DNA of 50,133 nt, taken from Pseudomonadota bacterium. GTDB taxonomy: Bacteria > Pseudomonadota > Gammaproteobacteria > Steroidobacterales > MnTg04. Both the position numbers and the translations under genes were made by a program. Shown in pieces: positions 10,690 through 20,465 of the stretch. A model generated the notes under the pieces. It saw only the letters and a program-made list of their open reading frames with translations, had not been told where the DNA came from and searched no databases. Numbering within the stretch: position 1 is the first letter of the stretch; each line of letters begins with the position of its first letter. The DNA lies in assembly GCA_022560735.1 (NCBI GenBank), contig JADFSO010000020.1, positions 1 through 50,133 on the forward strand, given 5' to 3'.

Positions 10690-12897
10690 ATGTCCGGCTT
10701 GTTCATTCAGGAACTGAAGCGCCGCAACGTGTTTCGCGTTGCTGCGATCTACGTCATCGTCAGCTGGCTGCTGATGCAGATCGGCGATGTGATGTTCCCG
10801 GCGCTGCTCCTGCCCGAGTGGACGACCACGATGCTGGTGGCGTTCCTGCTGCTCGGCTTCCCGATCGCGGTGATTCTTGCGTGGGCCTACGAGGTGACGC
10901 CGGAAGGCGTCAAACGTACCAAAGATATTGAGCCGGGCGAGTCGATTACCCATACCACCGGGCGCAAAATCGATTTTATTATCATCGCCGTGCTTGCTGT
11001 CGCCGTCGTTTTTCTGATCGCAAAGGTCTGGTTTGAAGACGACACCGCTCCTCCGGGCATTGCGTCCATCCCCGACAAATCGATCGCGGTCCTGCCATTT
11101 GCCAACATTAGCGCCGCCGAAGAGAACGCAGAGTTCTTTGCGGCTGGCGTGCACGATGAGTTGTTGACGCTGCTATCGAGGATTGGCGGGATCAAGGTCA
11201 TATCCCGGACATCGGTCGAGAACCTCGACGACGGCCTCGGTATTCCAGAGATCGGCGCCTTGCTCGGCGTCGCGACCGTGCTCGAAGGCCAGGTACAGCG
11301 CGCCGGCAACCGCCTGAGGATACACGTGCAGCTTATCGATGCGGTGAAGGAAGACCATCTGTGGGCAACCACCTATGACCGCGAACTCACCGCCGAAAAT
11401 GTATTCGAGGTCCAGAGCGACATCGCAAAAACGATCGCAGATGCGTTGCATGTTCAGCTTTCGGACAGTGACGAAGCTCTGCTCGAAGCCGTCCCTACTG
11501 AAAATACGCAGGCACTGAACCGTTATCTGCTTGGCTGGCAGCTGAGTTTTCGAAATACTTTCGAATCGCTCCGCCAGGCGGAGCGCTATTTCCAGGAGGC
11601 GACGGAACTCGATCCGCAGTATGCGCAAGCCTGGGCGGCGATCGCCTATAACCGCAATCAAATGCTTTTAACCGGCTCGATTGACGCACAGGAATACATT
11701 GCCGTTGCCGAGCCGGCAATATCACGCGCACTGGAACTCGATGACCGGCTTCCCGAAGCGCAGACACAGTTGGCGGTCCTGCATTGGCGCTCCGGAGATT
11801 TCGCTGTGGCGCAAGCCTCTTTCAAATCGGCGCTGGAACGTTTCCCGGAAGATTCAACCAGCCTGCTTGCATACGGGCGATATCTACGCATGACCGGCCG
11901 GCCGTTCGAGGCGATACCGGTGCTGGAAAGAGCACTGCAGAATGATCCTCTATCGGTGCAGATTCTTTCCAATCTCGGAAAATCGGCAATGTATATCGGG
12001 TATCCCGAGAAAAGTATCGAGTACAGCAAACAAATCCTAGAAATCGATCCATCCAGTTCCTACGGGTATACCGGCCTCCTGCAGGCCTATGCGTGGATGG
12101 GGCGGTACGACTTGGAATGGCCTTGGATCATCAAAGCCATAACGGTAGATCCGGCGGATTTCGAAGCCTGGGCTCACATTGGACTGAGTGCTAACGAGCT
12201 CGGTGATGCTGATTTGGCAGACCGCTACCTCAACCGCGCCCTGGAACTTGGCCCGATGGAACCCGCAACGCTCAAGTGCATTGCACTGGTGCTGTCGCAG
12301 CGCGGCCAATATGACGAAGCGCTGGCGGTTGCACGAAAAGCTCTGGCAGCTGATTTGGATAACCGCTGGGGTTCCGACCAGGTTTTCCTCCGGCTGGTTC
12401 GCGACGATGCGTTGCGGACCGGCAGTTTCGACGAGGCGCTCACCTGGTATCGCGCTCGACATCCGGAACTTTTTCGGGATGGGCTGGAGATTACGATCGA
12501 CAACGTCAACGCGGCGGCAGACCTGGCATTGTTGCTGCAGCGTGCCGGCGAAGCGGACAATGCCGATACGCTTATCGACGCCGGCCTTACCTGGTACCGG
12601 GAAACGCAGGTCCCTGGCGTGCATGGCTATCTGACCAACATCATCGATGTTGAATTACTCGCGCTGAATGCGGAAAAAAATGCCGCGCTGGAAACATTGC
12701 ATGAAGCCATAGACGGTGGCTGGAGGTCTTCCTGGATTTGGCACATGAGTAATGAGAACCTCTCATCGTTAAGAGACGAATCTGAATTTCACGCAATCAT
12801 CGCGCAACTCGAAGAAGACATGGCCACGCAACTCAAGGCGATACAAGCGCTACCAGACATGGGTGAGGCCGATCTGCGGTATCCCGAAAGTGATTGA
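10690..12897 (+). CDS. TolB/TPR-domain inner-membrane protein
   Basis: Protein of 735 residues. A short cytoplasmic start (LKRRNVFRVAAIYVIVSW) leads into two membrane segments, a linker and a third segment (~residues 95-115). Next comes a TolB-like N-terminal domain: SIAVLPFANISAAEENAEFF, HDELLTLLSRIGGIKVISRTS and LEGQVQRAGNRLRIHVQL. The C-terminal half is built from TPR repeats. This architecture is widespread in gammaproteobacteria, often as the effector part of adenylate-cyclase or transcription-factor proteins, but no catalytic or DNA-binding domain is present here. ATG 10690 is preferred because GGGAG precedes it; ATG 10678 is also in frame. A paralogue lies at 43963-46197. Confidence 0.75.
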   Translation: MSGLFIQELKRRNVFRVAAIYVIVSWLLMQIGDVMFPALLLPEWTTTMLVAFLLLGFPIAVILAWAYEVTPEGVKRTKDIEPGESITHTTGRKIDFIIIAVLAVAVVFLIAKVWFEDDTAPPGIASIPDKSIAVLPFANISAAEENAEFFAAGVHDELLTLLSRIGGIKVISRTSVENLDDGLGIPEIGALLGVATVLEGQVQRAGNRLRIHVQLIDAVKEDHLWATTYDRELTAENVFEVQSDIAKTIADALHVQLSDSDEALLEAVPTENTQALNRYLLGWQLSFRNTFESLRQAERYFQEATELDPQYAQAWAAIAYNRNQMLLTGSIDAQEYIAVAEPAISRALELDDRLPEAQTQLAVLHWRSGDFAVAQASFKSALERFPEDSTSLLAYGRYLRMTGRPFEAIPVLERALQNDPLSVQILSNLGKSAMYIGYPEKSIEYSKQILEIDPSSSYGYTGLLQAYAWMGRYDLEWPWIIKAITVDPADFEAWAHIGLSANELGDADLADRYLNRALELGPMEPATLKCIALVLSQRGQYDEALAVARKALAADLDNRWGSDQVFLRLVRDDALRTGSFDEALTWYRARHPELFRDGLEITIDNVNAAADLALLLQRAGEADNADTLIDAGLTWYRETQVPGVHGYLTNIIDVELLALNAEKNAALETLHEAIDGGWRSSWIWHMSNENLSSLRDESEFHAIIAQLEEDMATQLKAIQALPDMGEADLRYPESD

Positions 12898-13475
12898 TGG
12901 GGCGCTTCCGATCCCGGCAAAGCTGAGGAATCTGCCGCTGCGGCAAGCAGGTGCGGACCGTTTCCGGAAATAACGAGCATTCTTGGCCCAAATGGCGGGA
13001 AAAGAACCAGCGTCCCGTGCAGGGTATGGCATTGCCCGGCAATCCAAGCATTTTGCTGGCATTGGACAACCTGGGTGCATAGGCCTGAGACGACCGATTT
13101 CCCTGCCATTTTCGGTCTATTTGATTGATTTACCGCAAACCGGGCCGCTGGACGCGAGAATGCCCCTGGAATTGCCATGAATACTGATTTTTGGGATGAT
13201 CGGGCCTTACTCCCTAAATTATCAGTGCCTCCGGCAGGTACTCCGGGGACCGTAAATTGGCCGCAAGCCCATAGACAACGGGAAAATTGGGACGAGGTCG
13301 ACAAATACGGGTTTTCCTGCCCCCTTGGACTTGAGATTTCTGACGACTGCAAGGATAATACTCAGCCGAATAAGCCCTTGAAAAATTAGAACTTACAAAT
13401 AGTTGGCCAATTTAGCTCACCCTAAATAGCTTGCATTTGTAGCCCATGTATTCTGCGAGCAGGGAGAGGATTCTT
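12898..13475. other. Intergenic region ahead of the acyl-ACP synthetase gene
   Basis: About 580 bp with no supported gene. Short open frames (for example 13177-13389, plus strand) have no recognisable domain and no good ribosome-binding site. The last 100 bp are AT-richer than the rest and probably hold the promoter of the sphingolipid genes. Confidence 0.45.
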
Positions 13476-15251
13476 TTGACGTTTGAAATAACGCCAACCA
13501 AGCATGATTTAGCATTTCGACCGGGTGACTTTCCCACCCTGGTCGATGCACTGGATTATGCCGCCCTGGGAAATACAGGCACCAATTTTTTTACCGGCCG
13601 AGGCGAACAATACGCCCGCTTGCCATACAGTGAATTGCGCGATGAGGCTCGCAAGCTAGCACGAAAATTGCTCGGACTCGGTCTGCAAAAAGGCGACCGG
13701 ATGGGATTGGTTGCCGAAACCAACCCGGACTTCCTGATTTTTTTCTTCGCTTGTCAATATGCCGGGTTGGTGCCGGTTGCATTTCCGGCAACACTCACCC
13801 TGGGTGGCCATGATGCTTACGTCCAGCAACTCGCCAGGCTGATAAGCAACAGCAAGATATCGGTCGCCATGGCATCCAGTGGTTATATCTCTTTTCTCCT
13901 GGAAGCGGTGGAAGAATACGACATCAAGTTTGTCGGCGATCCAGGCGATTTCAAAAAACTTCCCGATGGGGATGCCGAGCTACCGACTATTGAAGCAGAC
14001 GATATTGCTTACCTGCAGTTCACATCGGGGAGTACGCGCTTTCCGCGAGGCGTCGTGATCAAACAAAAAACCGTGATGAGCAATCTGAGCGGCATCATCA
14101 ATCATGGCATCAAGATTCAACCCGGGGACCGGTTCTTTTCATGGCTTCCTTTCTACCATGACATGGGCATGGTTGGCCTGTTGCTGGTTCCCATGACCTC
14201 ACAAACATCGGTCGATTATCTGGATACGCGTGATTTCGCTGTGCGTCCCAGGCAATGGCTCAACCTGATGACATTGACCAAGGCAACGATATCGTTCGGC
14301 CCATCGTTTGGCTATGATTTGTGCGTTCGGCGCCTGCGCGCCAACGACGCGGAAAAGTATGATCTGAGCAACTGGAGAATGGCCGGGGTCGGCGCTGAAA
14401 TGATTCGCGCAGAAACCCTGGAAGAATTCGCCAAGGCCCTGGAGCCGGCTGGCTTCAAAGATTCGGCATTCCTGGCCTGTTACGGAATGGCAGAGTGTAC
14501 CCTGGCAATTACCTTCGCGCCGTTGTCCGGTGGGTTGATGACTGATTGTATCGATGCCAACCACCTTTCTGAATACCAGGAAGCATTGCCTGTGGCCTCT
14601 TCGCACCCGGACCAGTCCAGGACCAAGAGATTTGTAGCCTGCGGCTATGCGCTGCCTGATTTCGAAATTGAAATCAGGGACAAGGCAGGGAACAAGCTCC
14701 CGGACCGGCACAGCGGTACGATTTTTCTGCGCGGGCCAAGCGTGATGTCCGGCTATTTCAACGATCCCGATGCCACGAAGGCCGTGCTATCCGACGATGG
14801 CTGGCTCGATACCGGCGACCTCGGTTACCAGGTGGATTCGAATCTCGTTATCACCGGGCGAGAGAAAGATCTGATCATTATCAACGGCAAGAATATCTGG
14901 CCACAGGATATTGAGTACCTGGCCGAGCAACAGCCCGAAGTGCGGGTCGGCGGGTCGCTCGCGTTTTCGGTGCCCAATCCGAACGGCGGTGAAATCTGCG
15001 TACTCAAGATTCAGTGCCGGCAAGCCGATCCTGGTAAACGATCAGAACTGATTTCCCGCCTGACCGGAATTATTCGCGGCGAGCTCGGCATCGACTGTTA
15101 CATCACGCTGGTTTCAACACGAAAACTGCCACGCACTTCGTCCGGCAAACTATCGCGCTCCAAGGCTCGGCTGAATTTCATGGCAGCCCATGATATTGAC
15201 CGCCTGGTCGAAATAGCGGACGAGAACGAACTGCGGAAATCGATCGCTTAA
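13476..15251 (+). CDS. Fatty acyl-AMP ligase / acyl-ACP synthetase (AasR-like)
   Basis: ANL-superfamily enzyme of ~591 residues, predicted to activate a fatty acid as acyl-AMP and load it on the dedicated ACP encoded at 24397-24645. Visible motifs are the AMP-binding loop FTSGSTRFPRGVV, SWLPFYHDMGMVG (typical of the FAAL branch), YGMAECTLAITF, DTGDLGY and the C-terminal GREKDLIIINGKNIWPQDIE and SSGKLSRSKAR. FAAL-type ligases pass acyl chains to carrier proteins rather than to CoA, which fits the Caulobacter AasR role. TTG 13476 is preferred because AGGGAGAGG lies 6 bp upstream; ATG 13446 in the same frame has no such site. The CerR-like gene follows. Confidence 0.82.
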   Translation: MTFEITPTKHDLAFRPGDFPTLVDALDYAALGNTGTNFFTGRGEQYARLPYSELRDEARKLARKLLGLGLQKGDRMGLVAETNPDFLIFFFACQYAGLVPVAFPATLTLGGHDAYVQQLARLISNSKISVAMASSGYISFLLEAVEEYDIKFVGDPGDFKKLPDGDAELPTIEADDIAYLQFTSGSTRFPRGVVIKQKTVMSNLSGIINHGIKIQPGDRFFSWLPFYHDMGMVGLLLVPMTSQTSVDYLDTRDFAVRPRQWLNLMTLTKATISFGPSFGYDLCVRRLRANDAEKYDLSNWRMAGVGAEMIRAETLEEFAKALEPAGFKDSAFLACYGMAECTLAITFAPLSGGLMTDCIDANHLSEYQEALPVASSHPDQSRTKRFVACGYALPDFEIEIRDKAGNKLPDRHSGTIFLRGPSVMSGYFNDPDATKAVLSDDGWLDTGDLGYQVDSNLVITGREKDLIIINGKNIWPQDIEYLAEQQPEVRVGGSLAFSVPNPNGGEICVLKIQCRQADPGKRSELISRLTGIIRGELGIDCYITLVSTRKLPRTSSGKLSRSKARLNFMAAHDIDRLVEIADENELRKSIA

Positions 15252-15263
15252 GCAAAGCGTTCG

Positions 15264-16238
15264 TTGGTGGATCCCAAGTTGAAGAAGGTAATCGCCGTCA
15301 CAGGCGCGACCGGGTTTATTGGTCAGGCGATCTGTGAGCAGCTGGTTGCCAACAATTATTCCATGCGCGTATTGGTTCGCAATCCACGCAAGGCATCTTC
15401 ACGCATCTATAGCGATGCAGAAATCATCCGCGGCGATCTGGCCGACCCGGATGGTTTGCAGCGCCTGGTCAGTGGCGCCGATGCCGTCATACATTGCGCC
15501 GGCAGCGTCCGTGGCGCGACCCAGGCTGAATTTCATCGAGTCAACGTCGAGGGCACCAGGAACTTGCTGCACGCAATCAAGGCCGGCACGAGCAGCCAGC
15601 GGCTGCTCTTTATCTCCTCGCTTGCGGCGCGCGAGCCACAATTGTCATTTTACGCCGCCAGCAAACATCGCGCGGAGCAGGCGCTCAAAACTGAAGGCAG
15701 TGGTATCGCCTGGACTGTACTGCGGCCACCGGCGGTCTATGGCCCCGGGGACCGCGAGCTGTTGCCGGTGTTCAGGCTGATGGCCCGCGGTCTGGCGCTT
15801 ACCCCGGGGTCGCCTGGCGCCCGGTTTTCGATGTTGTATGTAGACGATCTGAGTTCCGCCGTCATGGCCTGGCTTGACAGCGACTGCGTTACAGAAGAGA
15901 TATTTAGCATTGAAGACGGCCGCGCCAGAGGCTATGACTGGCACGATGTCGGCGAGATCGTGGGCCAATTATGCAAACGGAAAGTTCGCGTCGTCCGAGC
16001 GCCATCATGGCTTCTCGATGTGCCCGCCTGGGTAAATGGCCGCATCGGTACTCTTTTTGGCACGGCCCCGATGCTGACCCCGGAAAAATTGCGCGAGCTG
16101 CGTCACCCCGACTGGGTATGTGACAGCACTGCATTCCAGCGGGTCATCGACTGGCGCCCAAAAGTAAAACTGGCTGAAGGCTTGCGGGCCACTCCCGACT
16201 GGCCGGGCCATCATCCGGCAGCAATCGGTGCCGAGTGA
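15264..16238 (+). CDS. NAD-dependent epimerase/reductase (CerR-like)
   Basis: Extended short-chain dehydrogenase of ~324 residues with the Rossmann motif TGATGFIGQAI, acidic and nucleotide-contact blocks (GDLADPDGL, HCAGSVRG), the catalytic YAASK (YxxxK) and RPPAVYGPGD. In Caulobacter the epimerase-like CerR next to the acyl-ACP synthetase reduces the 3-keto group of the sphingoid intermediate (oxidised ceramide), and the same gene pairing is seen here. Start uncertain: TTG 15264 is annotated, while TTG 15279 (MKKVIAVTGATG) has GGTGG 8 bp upstream. It begins 12 bp after the acyl-ACP synthetase. Confidence 0.75.
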   Translation: MVDPKLKKVIAVTGATGFIGQAICEQLVANNYSMRVLVRNPRKASSRIYSDAEIIRGDLADPDGLQRLVSGADAVIHCAGSVRGATQAEFHRVNVEGTRNLLHAIKAGTSSQRLLFISSLAAREPQLSFYAASKHRAEQALKTEGSGIAWTVLRPPAVYGPGDRELLPVFRLMARGLALTPGSPGARFSMLYVDDLSSAVMAWLDSDCVTEEIFSIEDGRARGYDWHDVGEIVGQLCKRKVRVVRAPSWLLDVPAWVNGRIGTLFGTAPMLTPEKLRELRHPDWVCDSTAFQRVIDWRPKVKLAEGLRATPDWPGHHPAAIGAE

Positions 16239-16385
16239 TTTGCCTGACGCCAGTATCTGTCGCGTTTTTCAGTGGTGGCGATTGCCTCTGTCGCGGCCCG
16301 GACCCAACGGCAGGCTCTGAAACCGCTGCTTAATTTTTAACCATCCTCTATGCTATTATTGCCAATTGAGACACAGAAACCGCCC

Positions 16386-16976
16386 ATGGACAAAAAATCC
16401 GTAAGACTTTTCAAGAGTGACTTTATGGAGTCACTTACCCACGTTCACCCGATCATCCCCCTGTTGTTCTGGTCGCCGGTGATCGTGTTCCTGTTGTGGC
16501 GCTCTTTGTCTGTTCACGAAATGCACGTTGCGCAGGTCGCCGCAATGGCCCTGCCCGGTTTGTTGATCTGGACCCTGACCGAGTACCTGTTACACCGATT
16601 CGTCTTCCACTTTCCCGCCAAAAGCGCTGCCGGCAAGTGGGTGGTGTACCTGTTTCACGGCGTACATCATGATGTACCGACCGACAAAAGTCGGCTGGTC
16701 ATGCCACCGGCCGGAGCCGTTCTCGTGATGGCCGTACTTTGGGTTTTATTTTCACTGTTGATACCCGCGCCATGGGTAGAACCTTTTTGCGCATTTTTCA
16801 TTGTTGGTTATCTGATTTACGACTATACGCACTACGCGACACATCATTTTCAAATGCGACATCCGTGGTTGCATGCCTTGAAAATCCGCCATCTGAAACA
16901 TCACTACTCCGAAAAAAAAGAAAAATTCGGTGTCAGCTCGCCATTGTGGGACTGGGTATTCGGCACGCTGGACTGA
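16386..16976 (+). CDS. Fatty acid 2-hydroxylase-like membrane di-iron enzyme, copy 1
   Basis: Integral membrane protein of 196 residues in the fatty acid hydroxylase/sterol desaturase superfamily. Histidine boxes are EYLLHRFVFHF, HGVHHDVP, DYTHYATHH and HLKHHY, which together hold a di-iron site; about four hydrophobic segments separate them. The EYxxHRFxFH pattern is that of FA2H/Scs7, the enzymes that 2-hydroxylate the N-acyl chain of ceramide, so ceramide or fatty-acid hydroxylation is inferred. ATG 16386 (MDKKSVRLF) is chosen because it matches the start and exact length of the paralogue at 20466-21056. Confidence 0.83.
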   Translation: MDKKSVRLFKSDFMESLTHVHPIIPLLFWSPVIVFLLWRSLSVHEMHVAQVAAMALPGLLIWTLTEYLLHRFVFHFPAKSAAGKWVVYLFHGVHHDVPTDKSRLVMPPAGAVLVMAVLWVLFSLLIPAPWVEPFCAFFIVGYLIYDYTHYATHHFQMRHPWLHALKIRHLKHHYSEKKEKFGVSSPLWDWVFGTLD

Positions 16977-17136
16977 CCGGCAGTCGCTCTGACTGCGATA
17001 AGTAGAATTACTTATAGACGCTACACGCCAATCTTAGGAAAGTGCTTAATTGGCCTTTCAGTGTTGGGCGTTAACACGGTTGGCGTGGATCGCCCGCGAG
17101 AAAGCCACACATTATTTCCGAGCGTTGGCCTCCATC

Positions 17137-19671
17137 ATGTATGTAATTCCATCCCTGTTGCGAAACACTTTCTCGTCGCGGAACAACCAATGCCGTGACG
17201 CATCCGGCATGCGGCCCGAACCCGAGTGCGTGGTGCTGGGCGTAGCCGATGGCGTGACGCCGAGCCCCAGGCCGCCCGTGCGAATTTTTCTCGGTACCGA
17301 GCCCGCCCATTACCGGGCCGAGCGAATTTTCATCTGGTCGATCGAACGCTACCGGGACCCGGCCAGGGTTTATGAAATTTACCTGATGAAGGAACTCGCC
17401 GGTTTCAACCGGCGCAGATGGCTCACGGGATTCACCAATTACCGCTTTGCCATTCCACATTTCGCGGGCGGCGCCGGGCGCGCAATCTGGAACGATGTGG
17501 ATCAGGCGTACCTTGGCGATCCCGCCGAGTTGTTCGATACCGACATGGGTGAGTGCGGTATCCTTACCGTACCGCCGCTCTCCTCGACCGCCCTGCTGGA
17601 CACCGCGGTAATGCTGATCGATTGCGCGCGCATGGAATCGATCTGGACCCTGGATGAAGCCCAGTATGGGCGCAAGAACAAGCTACTGAAGAAGGTACGG
17701 GCGGTGCCCGGTTTGCGCGGCGACCTGCCAGCCGAATGGCACGCGCGGGATGAGGAATATGTTCCGGGCCGCTCGAAACTCCTGCACTGGACCATCCTCC
17801 ACACGCAACCCTGGCATCCACTGCCACAACTCTTCGTCTATCAGCATAACCCGGTAGGCCAGGTATGGTACGACCTGGAACGCTCAGCCGATCTTGCCGG
17901 CTATCAGGTCTTCACCGCTGAACGGCCCAGCGCCCAATACGCGAGCCTGCTTGCCAGCCTCCAGGCAAGCCAGGTCAAAGGGGATGCTCGCGGGCAGCGG
18001 ACTGTTCCGCCGGCCACCCCGGCAATGGAAGCCGAGGGCCTGCGGAACCTGGTGAAGAAAACCAGCCCGGCGACGATCCTTGAATACCGCTTCGCTGATG
18101 AAGCGGCCGAAGAAAAGGCGACTGTAGAATCGATCGCCGGACAGTCCGGCATAAAGATCAGCCGTTATGATCCTGCCGATGCTTCCGGCGGCCCACGGCC
18201 CGTGGATCGCTTCGATGGAGTGGTCTGTACGGAGGCGTTGAACTACATCCCGGACGAAGACGTGCCGTGGGTGATCGAGGACCTGTTCGAGTGGGCCCGC
18301 CGATTTGTTTACGTGGTCATCGAGAACTCTCCCCGGACAAAGATATTGGCTGACGGAACCCGCCTGCACACGCGGCCACGCGACCAGAACTGGTGGAAGG
18401 CATGGTTCGAAGCGGCTGCCGAGCGTCATCCCCAGGTACAGTGGAAGCTCGTATTCAGCAACCGCAGCGCCAAGGACCTCAAATCCCATGCAACGCGCGA
18501 GATCGGCTGGTGCGGGGATGACGTTCCCCGGGTATGGGTACTCGCCGACGACAATGCCGGCGATACGTCCCAGGCTTTGGCACTCGCCGATGCACTCGGC
18601 TGGCCATACGAGCTAACGCATACGCCATTCGACACGCCCGGCGCCAGGCCTGACCTGGTGATCGCGGCAAACCGGCGCACCGGCGCCTGGGCACGCCGGC
18701 TTTGCCGGGAAAGCGGGGGTCGTACGCGTTGCGTGCGGGTAGATGGCGCGGGAGACGCGGTCGCCGATCACTTCGACATCGTGGTCAGTCCCGCATATTT
18801 CCATTTGCCGCCCCACCCGGGGCGGATCGAGACCGTGACCCGCCTGAGCCAGATAACCCCGGAGAGGCTTGCACAGGCGCATGACGACTGGCCGCACTTA
18901 TTCGGCCGGGCGCCCCATCCACGCATCGTGGTGTTGCTGGGCGAAAGCAGTACCAGGGCGGCCCTCGATAAAAAGACAGGCCGGCGTATGGGCGAGGAAA
19001 TTCAGACCTTCGCTCACCTTGCCGGTGGGTCTATTTTCGCCCTCATCAGCCGGCGGACGCAGCCGGGATTTGCCGGCGCCCTGGTTGCCGGTTTGGGGGA
19101 ATCCAGGCATGTGCACACCTGGTCGCCCAATCGGCACGACGATGTCACCTACCTGGCTTACCTGGAGATGGCCGATGCGATTGTCGTGACAGGAGATGAC
19201 GAGTCTCTGCTGGCCGATGCCGCCGCTTCCGGCAAGCCAGTTTATATCTACCCCGCAGCCGAGCAGCGGTCGAACCCGGGGAAAGTCTTCCAGGAAGCGG
19301 TTTTCGCACGCTCCCAGGCCCGCCCGTTGAACAAGCGGGGAACGGTCAGACCCCAACAGAGCCTGGAATATTTCTGCGCACGGCTCATCGAGCGCGGCAT
19401 CGTGGTTCCGCCTCGCGACCTGACGGCGCTGCACCAGGCACTCATCCGGCTCGGCATCGCCCATCCATTCGGCGCACCGTTGGTGACGAAAACCGATCGC
19501 GCTGGTTTACGAGTAGCCGATGACGCGGCCTGCCAGGTGCGGAAGATACTGGGATTGCGAGCACACCATGCAGCGTCTCCCACGAACGACCCGACCAGCG
19601 CAAAGGATTGGCCGCAACACGCGGCCCGTGAATCAGCAGCCGGTTCGGCCGGCAGCGGGAGAGTGGCATGA
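17137..19671 (+). CDS. Three-domain fusion: GT8-like, degenerate methyltransferase, ELM1-family domain (copy 1)
   Basis: Predicted glycosyltransferase of ~844 residues. Residues ~45-260 resemble a GT-A/GT8 glycosyltransferase: VRIFLGTEPAHYRAERIFIW, then NDVDQAYLGDP with the metal-binding DVD near 120-122. Residues ~310-440 match a class I methyltransferase C-terminal half (DGVVCTEALNYIPDEDVPW, FEWARRFVYVV), but the glycine-rich SAM loop is replaced by LEYRFADEAAEE, so it is probably inactive. Residues ~460-800 are an ELM1/DUF1022-type GT-B-like domain (VWVLADDNAGDTSQALALA, VVLLGESS, VTGDDESLLADAAASGKPVY). Start chosen by comparison with the copy at 30643-33135. Its stop overlaps the oxygenase start by 4 bp (ATGA). 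Acceptor unknown; a sphingolipid headgroup is inferred from context. Confidence 0.72.
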   Translation: MYVIPSLLRNTFSSRNNQCRDASGMRPEPECVVLGVADGVTPSPRPPVRIFLGTEPAHYRAERIFIWSIERYRDPARVYEIYLMKELAGFNRRRWLTGFTNYRFAIPHFAGGAGRAIWNDVDQAYLGDPAELFDTDMGECGILTVPPLSSTALLDTAVMLIDCARMESIWTLDEAQYGRKNKLLKKVRAVPGLRGDLPAEWHARDEEYVPGRSKLLHWTILHTQPWHPLPQLFVYQHNPVGQVWYDLERSADLAGYQVFTAERPSAQYASLLASLQASQVKGDARGQRTVPPATPAMEAEGLRNLVKKTSPATILEYRFADEAAEEKATVESIAGQSGIKISRYDPADASGGPRPVDRFDGVVCTEALNYIPDEDVPWVIEDLFEWARRFVYVVIENSPRTKILADGTRLHTRPRDQNWWKAWFEAAAERHPQVQWKLVFSNRSAKDLKSHATREIGWCGDDVPRVWVLADDNAGDTSQALALADALGWPYELTHTPFDTPGARPDLVIAANRRTGAWARRLCRESGGRTRCVRVDGAGDAVADHFDIVVSPAYFHLPPHPGRIETVTRLSQITPERLAQAHDDWPHLFGRAPHPRIVVLLGESSTRAALDKKTGRRMGEEIQTFAHLAGGSIFALISRRTQPGFAGALVAGLGESRHVHTWSPNRHDDVTYLAYLEMADAIVVTGDDESLLADAAASGKPVYIYPAAEQRSNPGKVFQEAVFARSQARPLNKRGTVRPQQSLEYFCARLIERGIVVPPRDLTALHQALIRLGIAHPFGAPLVTKTDRAGLRVADDAACQVRKILGLRAHHAASPTNDPTSAKDWPQHAARESAAGSAGSGRVA

Positions 19672-20408
19672 ATTACCTGAATTTGGCGCGGTTGGACAGT
19701 CTGGACGGCGATGATTTTCAGTCCCAGCACCCGTTTCCGTGGATCAACCCGGAGGGAGTCCTGACCGATGCCGGCCATCGGCGGCTGGTTGAAACTCTGC
19801 CCGATGTCTCGATGTTCAAGAAAAGCTTCGGCTACCGGCGCAAACACGGCCAGCAGCCTCATGATCGCTTTGCGCTGGAATACTCGGACGGCCTGCCCGT
19901 CGCCGAGGCCTGGCAAGAATTCATCGCCGAATTGCGGGGTCCGGAATACCATGATTTCGTATGCCGCATGCTGGGAATCCGGCGCTTCGACCTTAATTGT
20001 CACTGGCATTATGCAACGGCAGGTTGCTCGGTCTCGCCGCATCTGGATTCGGCGCGCAAGTATGGCTCCCAGGTCTTTTATTTCAACACCACCGAGGACT
20101 GGGATCCCGACTGGGGAGGGCAAACCGTGGTACTGAGCGACAAGCAGCGCAGGCGCCGCAAGGCAAACCCGGAATTCGAGGATCTGGAGTCCGTGGCCAC
20201 CTCGCAGGCTATCGGTAACTATAGCCTGCTATTCGCCAGGGGGGCTCATTCCTGGCACGGCGTTCGTGCACTGAATTGCCCGGAAGGCCGAATGCGCAAG
20301 ATCTTCATCGTCGTCATCAATCGCCTGACTCCCCTGCTGCGGCTGCGCCGCCTGGTAGGCGGTCTGCCCGGCGGTTTATCCTCAGCGCCGCAGAGCTGGA
20401 AGCCATGA
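19668..20408 (+). CDS. 2-oxoglutarate/Fe(II)-dependent oxygenase-like protein, copy 1
   Basis: Protein of 246 residues with the jelly-roll dioxygenase metal triad: H125 and D127 in SPHLDS, H197 in SWHGVR, and a basic residue (R208 or R210) that could bind the 2-oxoglutarate carboxylate. FYFNTTEDWDPDWGGQTVV is the conserved strand seen in prolyl-4-hydroxylase-like members. It starts inside the stop codon of the fusion gene (ATGA), so the two are translationally coupled, as in the second copy. A hydroxylation of the lipid or of the sugar added by the fusion protein is inferred; substrate is unknown. Confidence 0.75.
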   Translation: MNYLNLARLDSLDGDDFQSQHPFPWINPEGVLTDAGHRRLVETLPDVSMFKKSFGYRRKHGQQPHDRFALEYSDGLPVAEAWQEFIAELRGPEYHDFVCRMLGIRRFDLNCHWHYATAGCSVSPHLDSARKYGSQVFYFNTTEDWDPDWGGQTVVLSDKQRRRRKANPEFEDLESVATSQAIGNYSLLFARGAHSWHGVRALNCPEGRMRKIFIVVINRLTPLLRLRRLVGGLPGGLSSAPQSWKP

Positions 20409-20465
20409 TCCTTCAACGGCGCGGCGTTCAACACATTATCGTACCGAGAAATGCAGGAACCACTC

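Noticed and set aside
13177..13389. 70-codon plus-strand open frame in the gap before the acyl-ACP synthetase
   Set aside because: No ribosome-binding site, no recognisable domain and no coding-like composition.
16977..17136. Possible small gene or RNA between the first hydroxylase and the fusion gene
   Set aside because: Only a 5-bp hairpin and no coding signal; nothing supportable.
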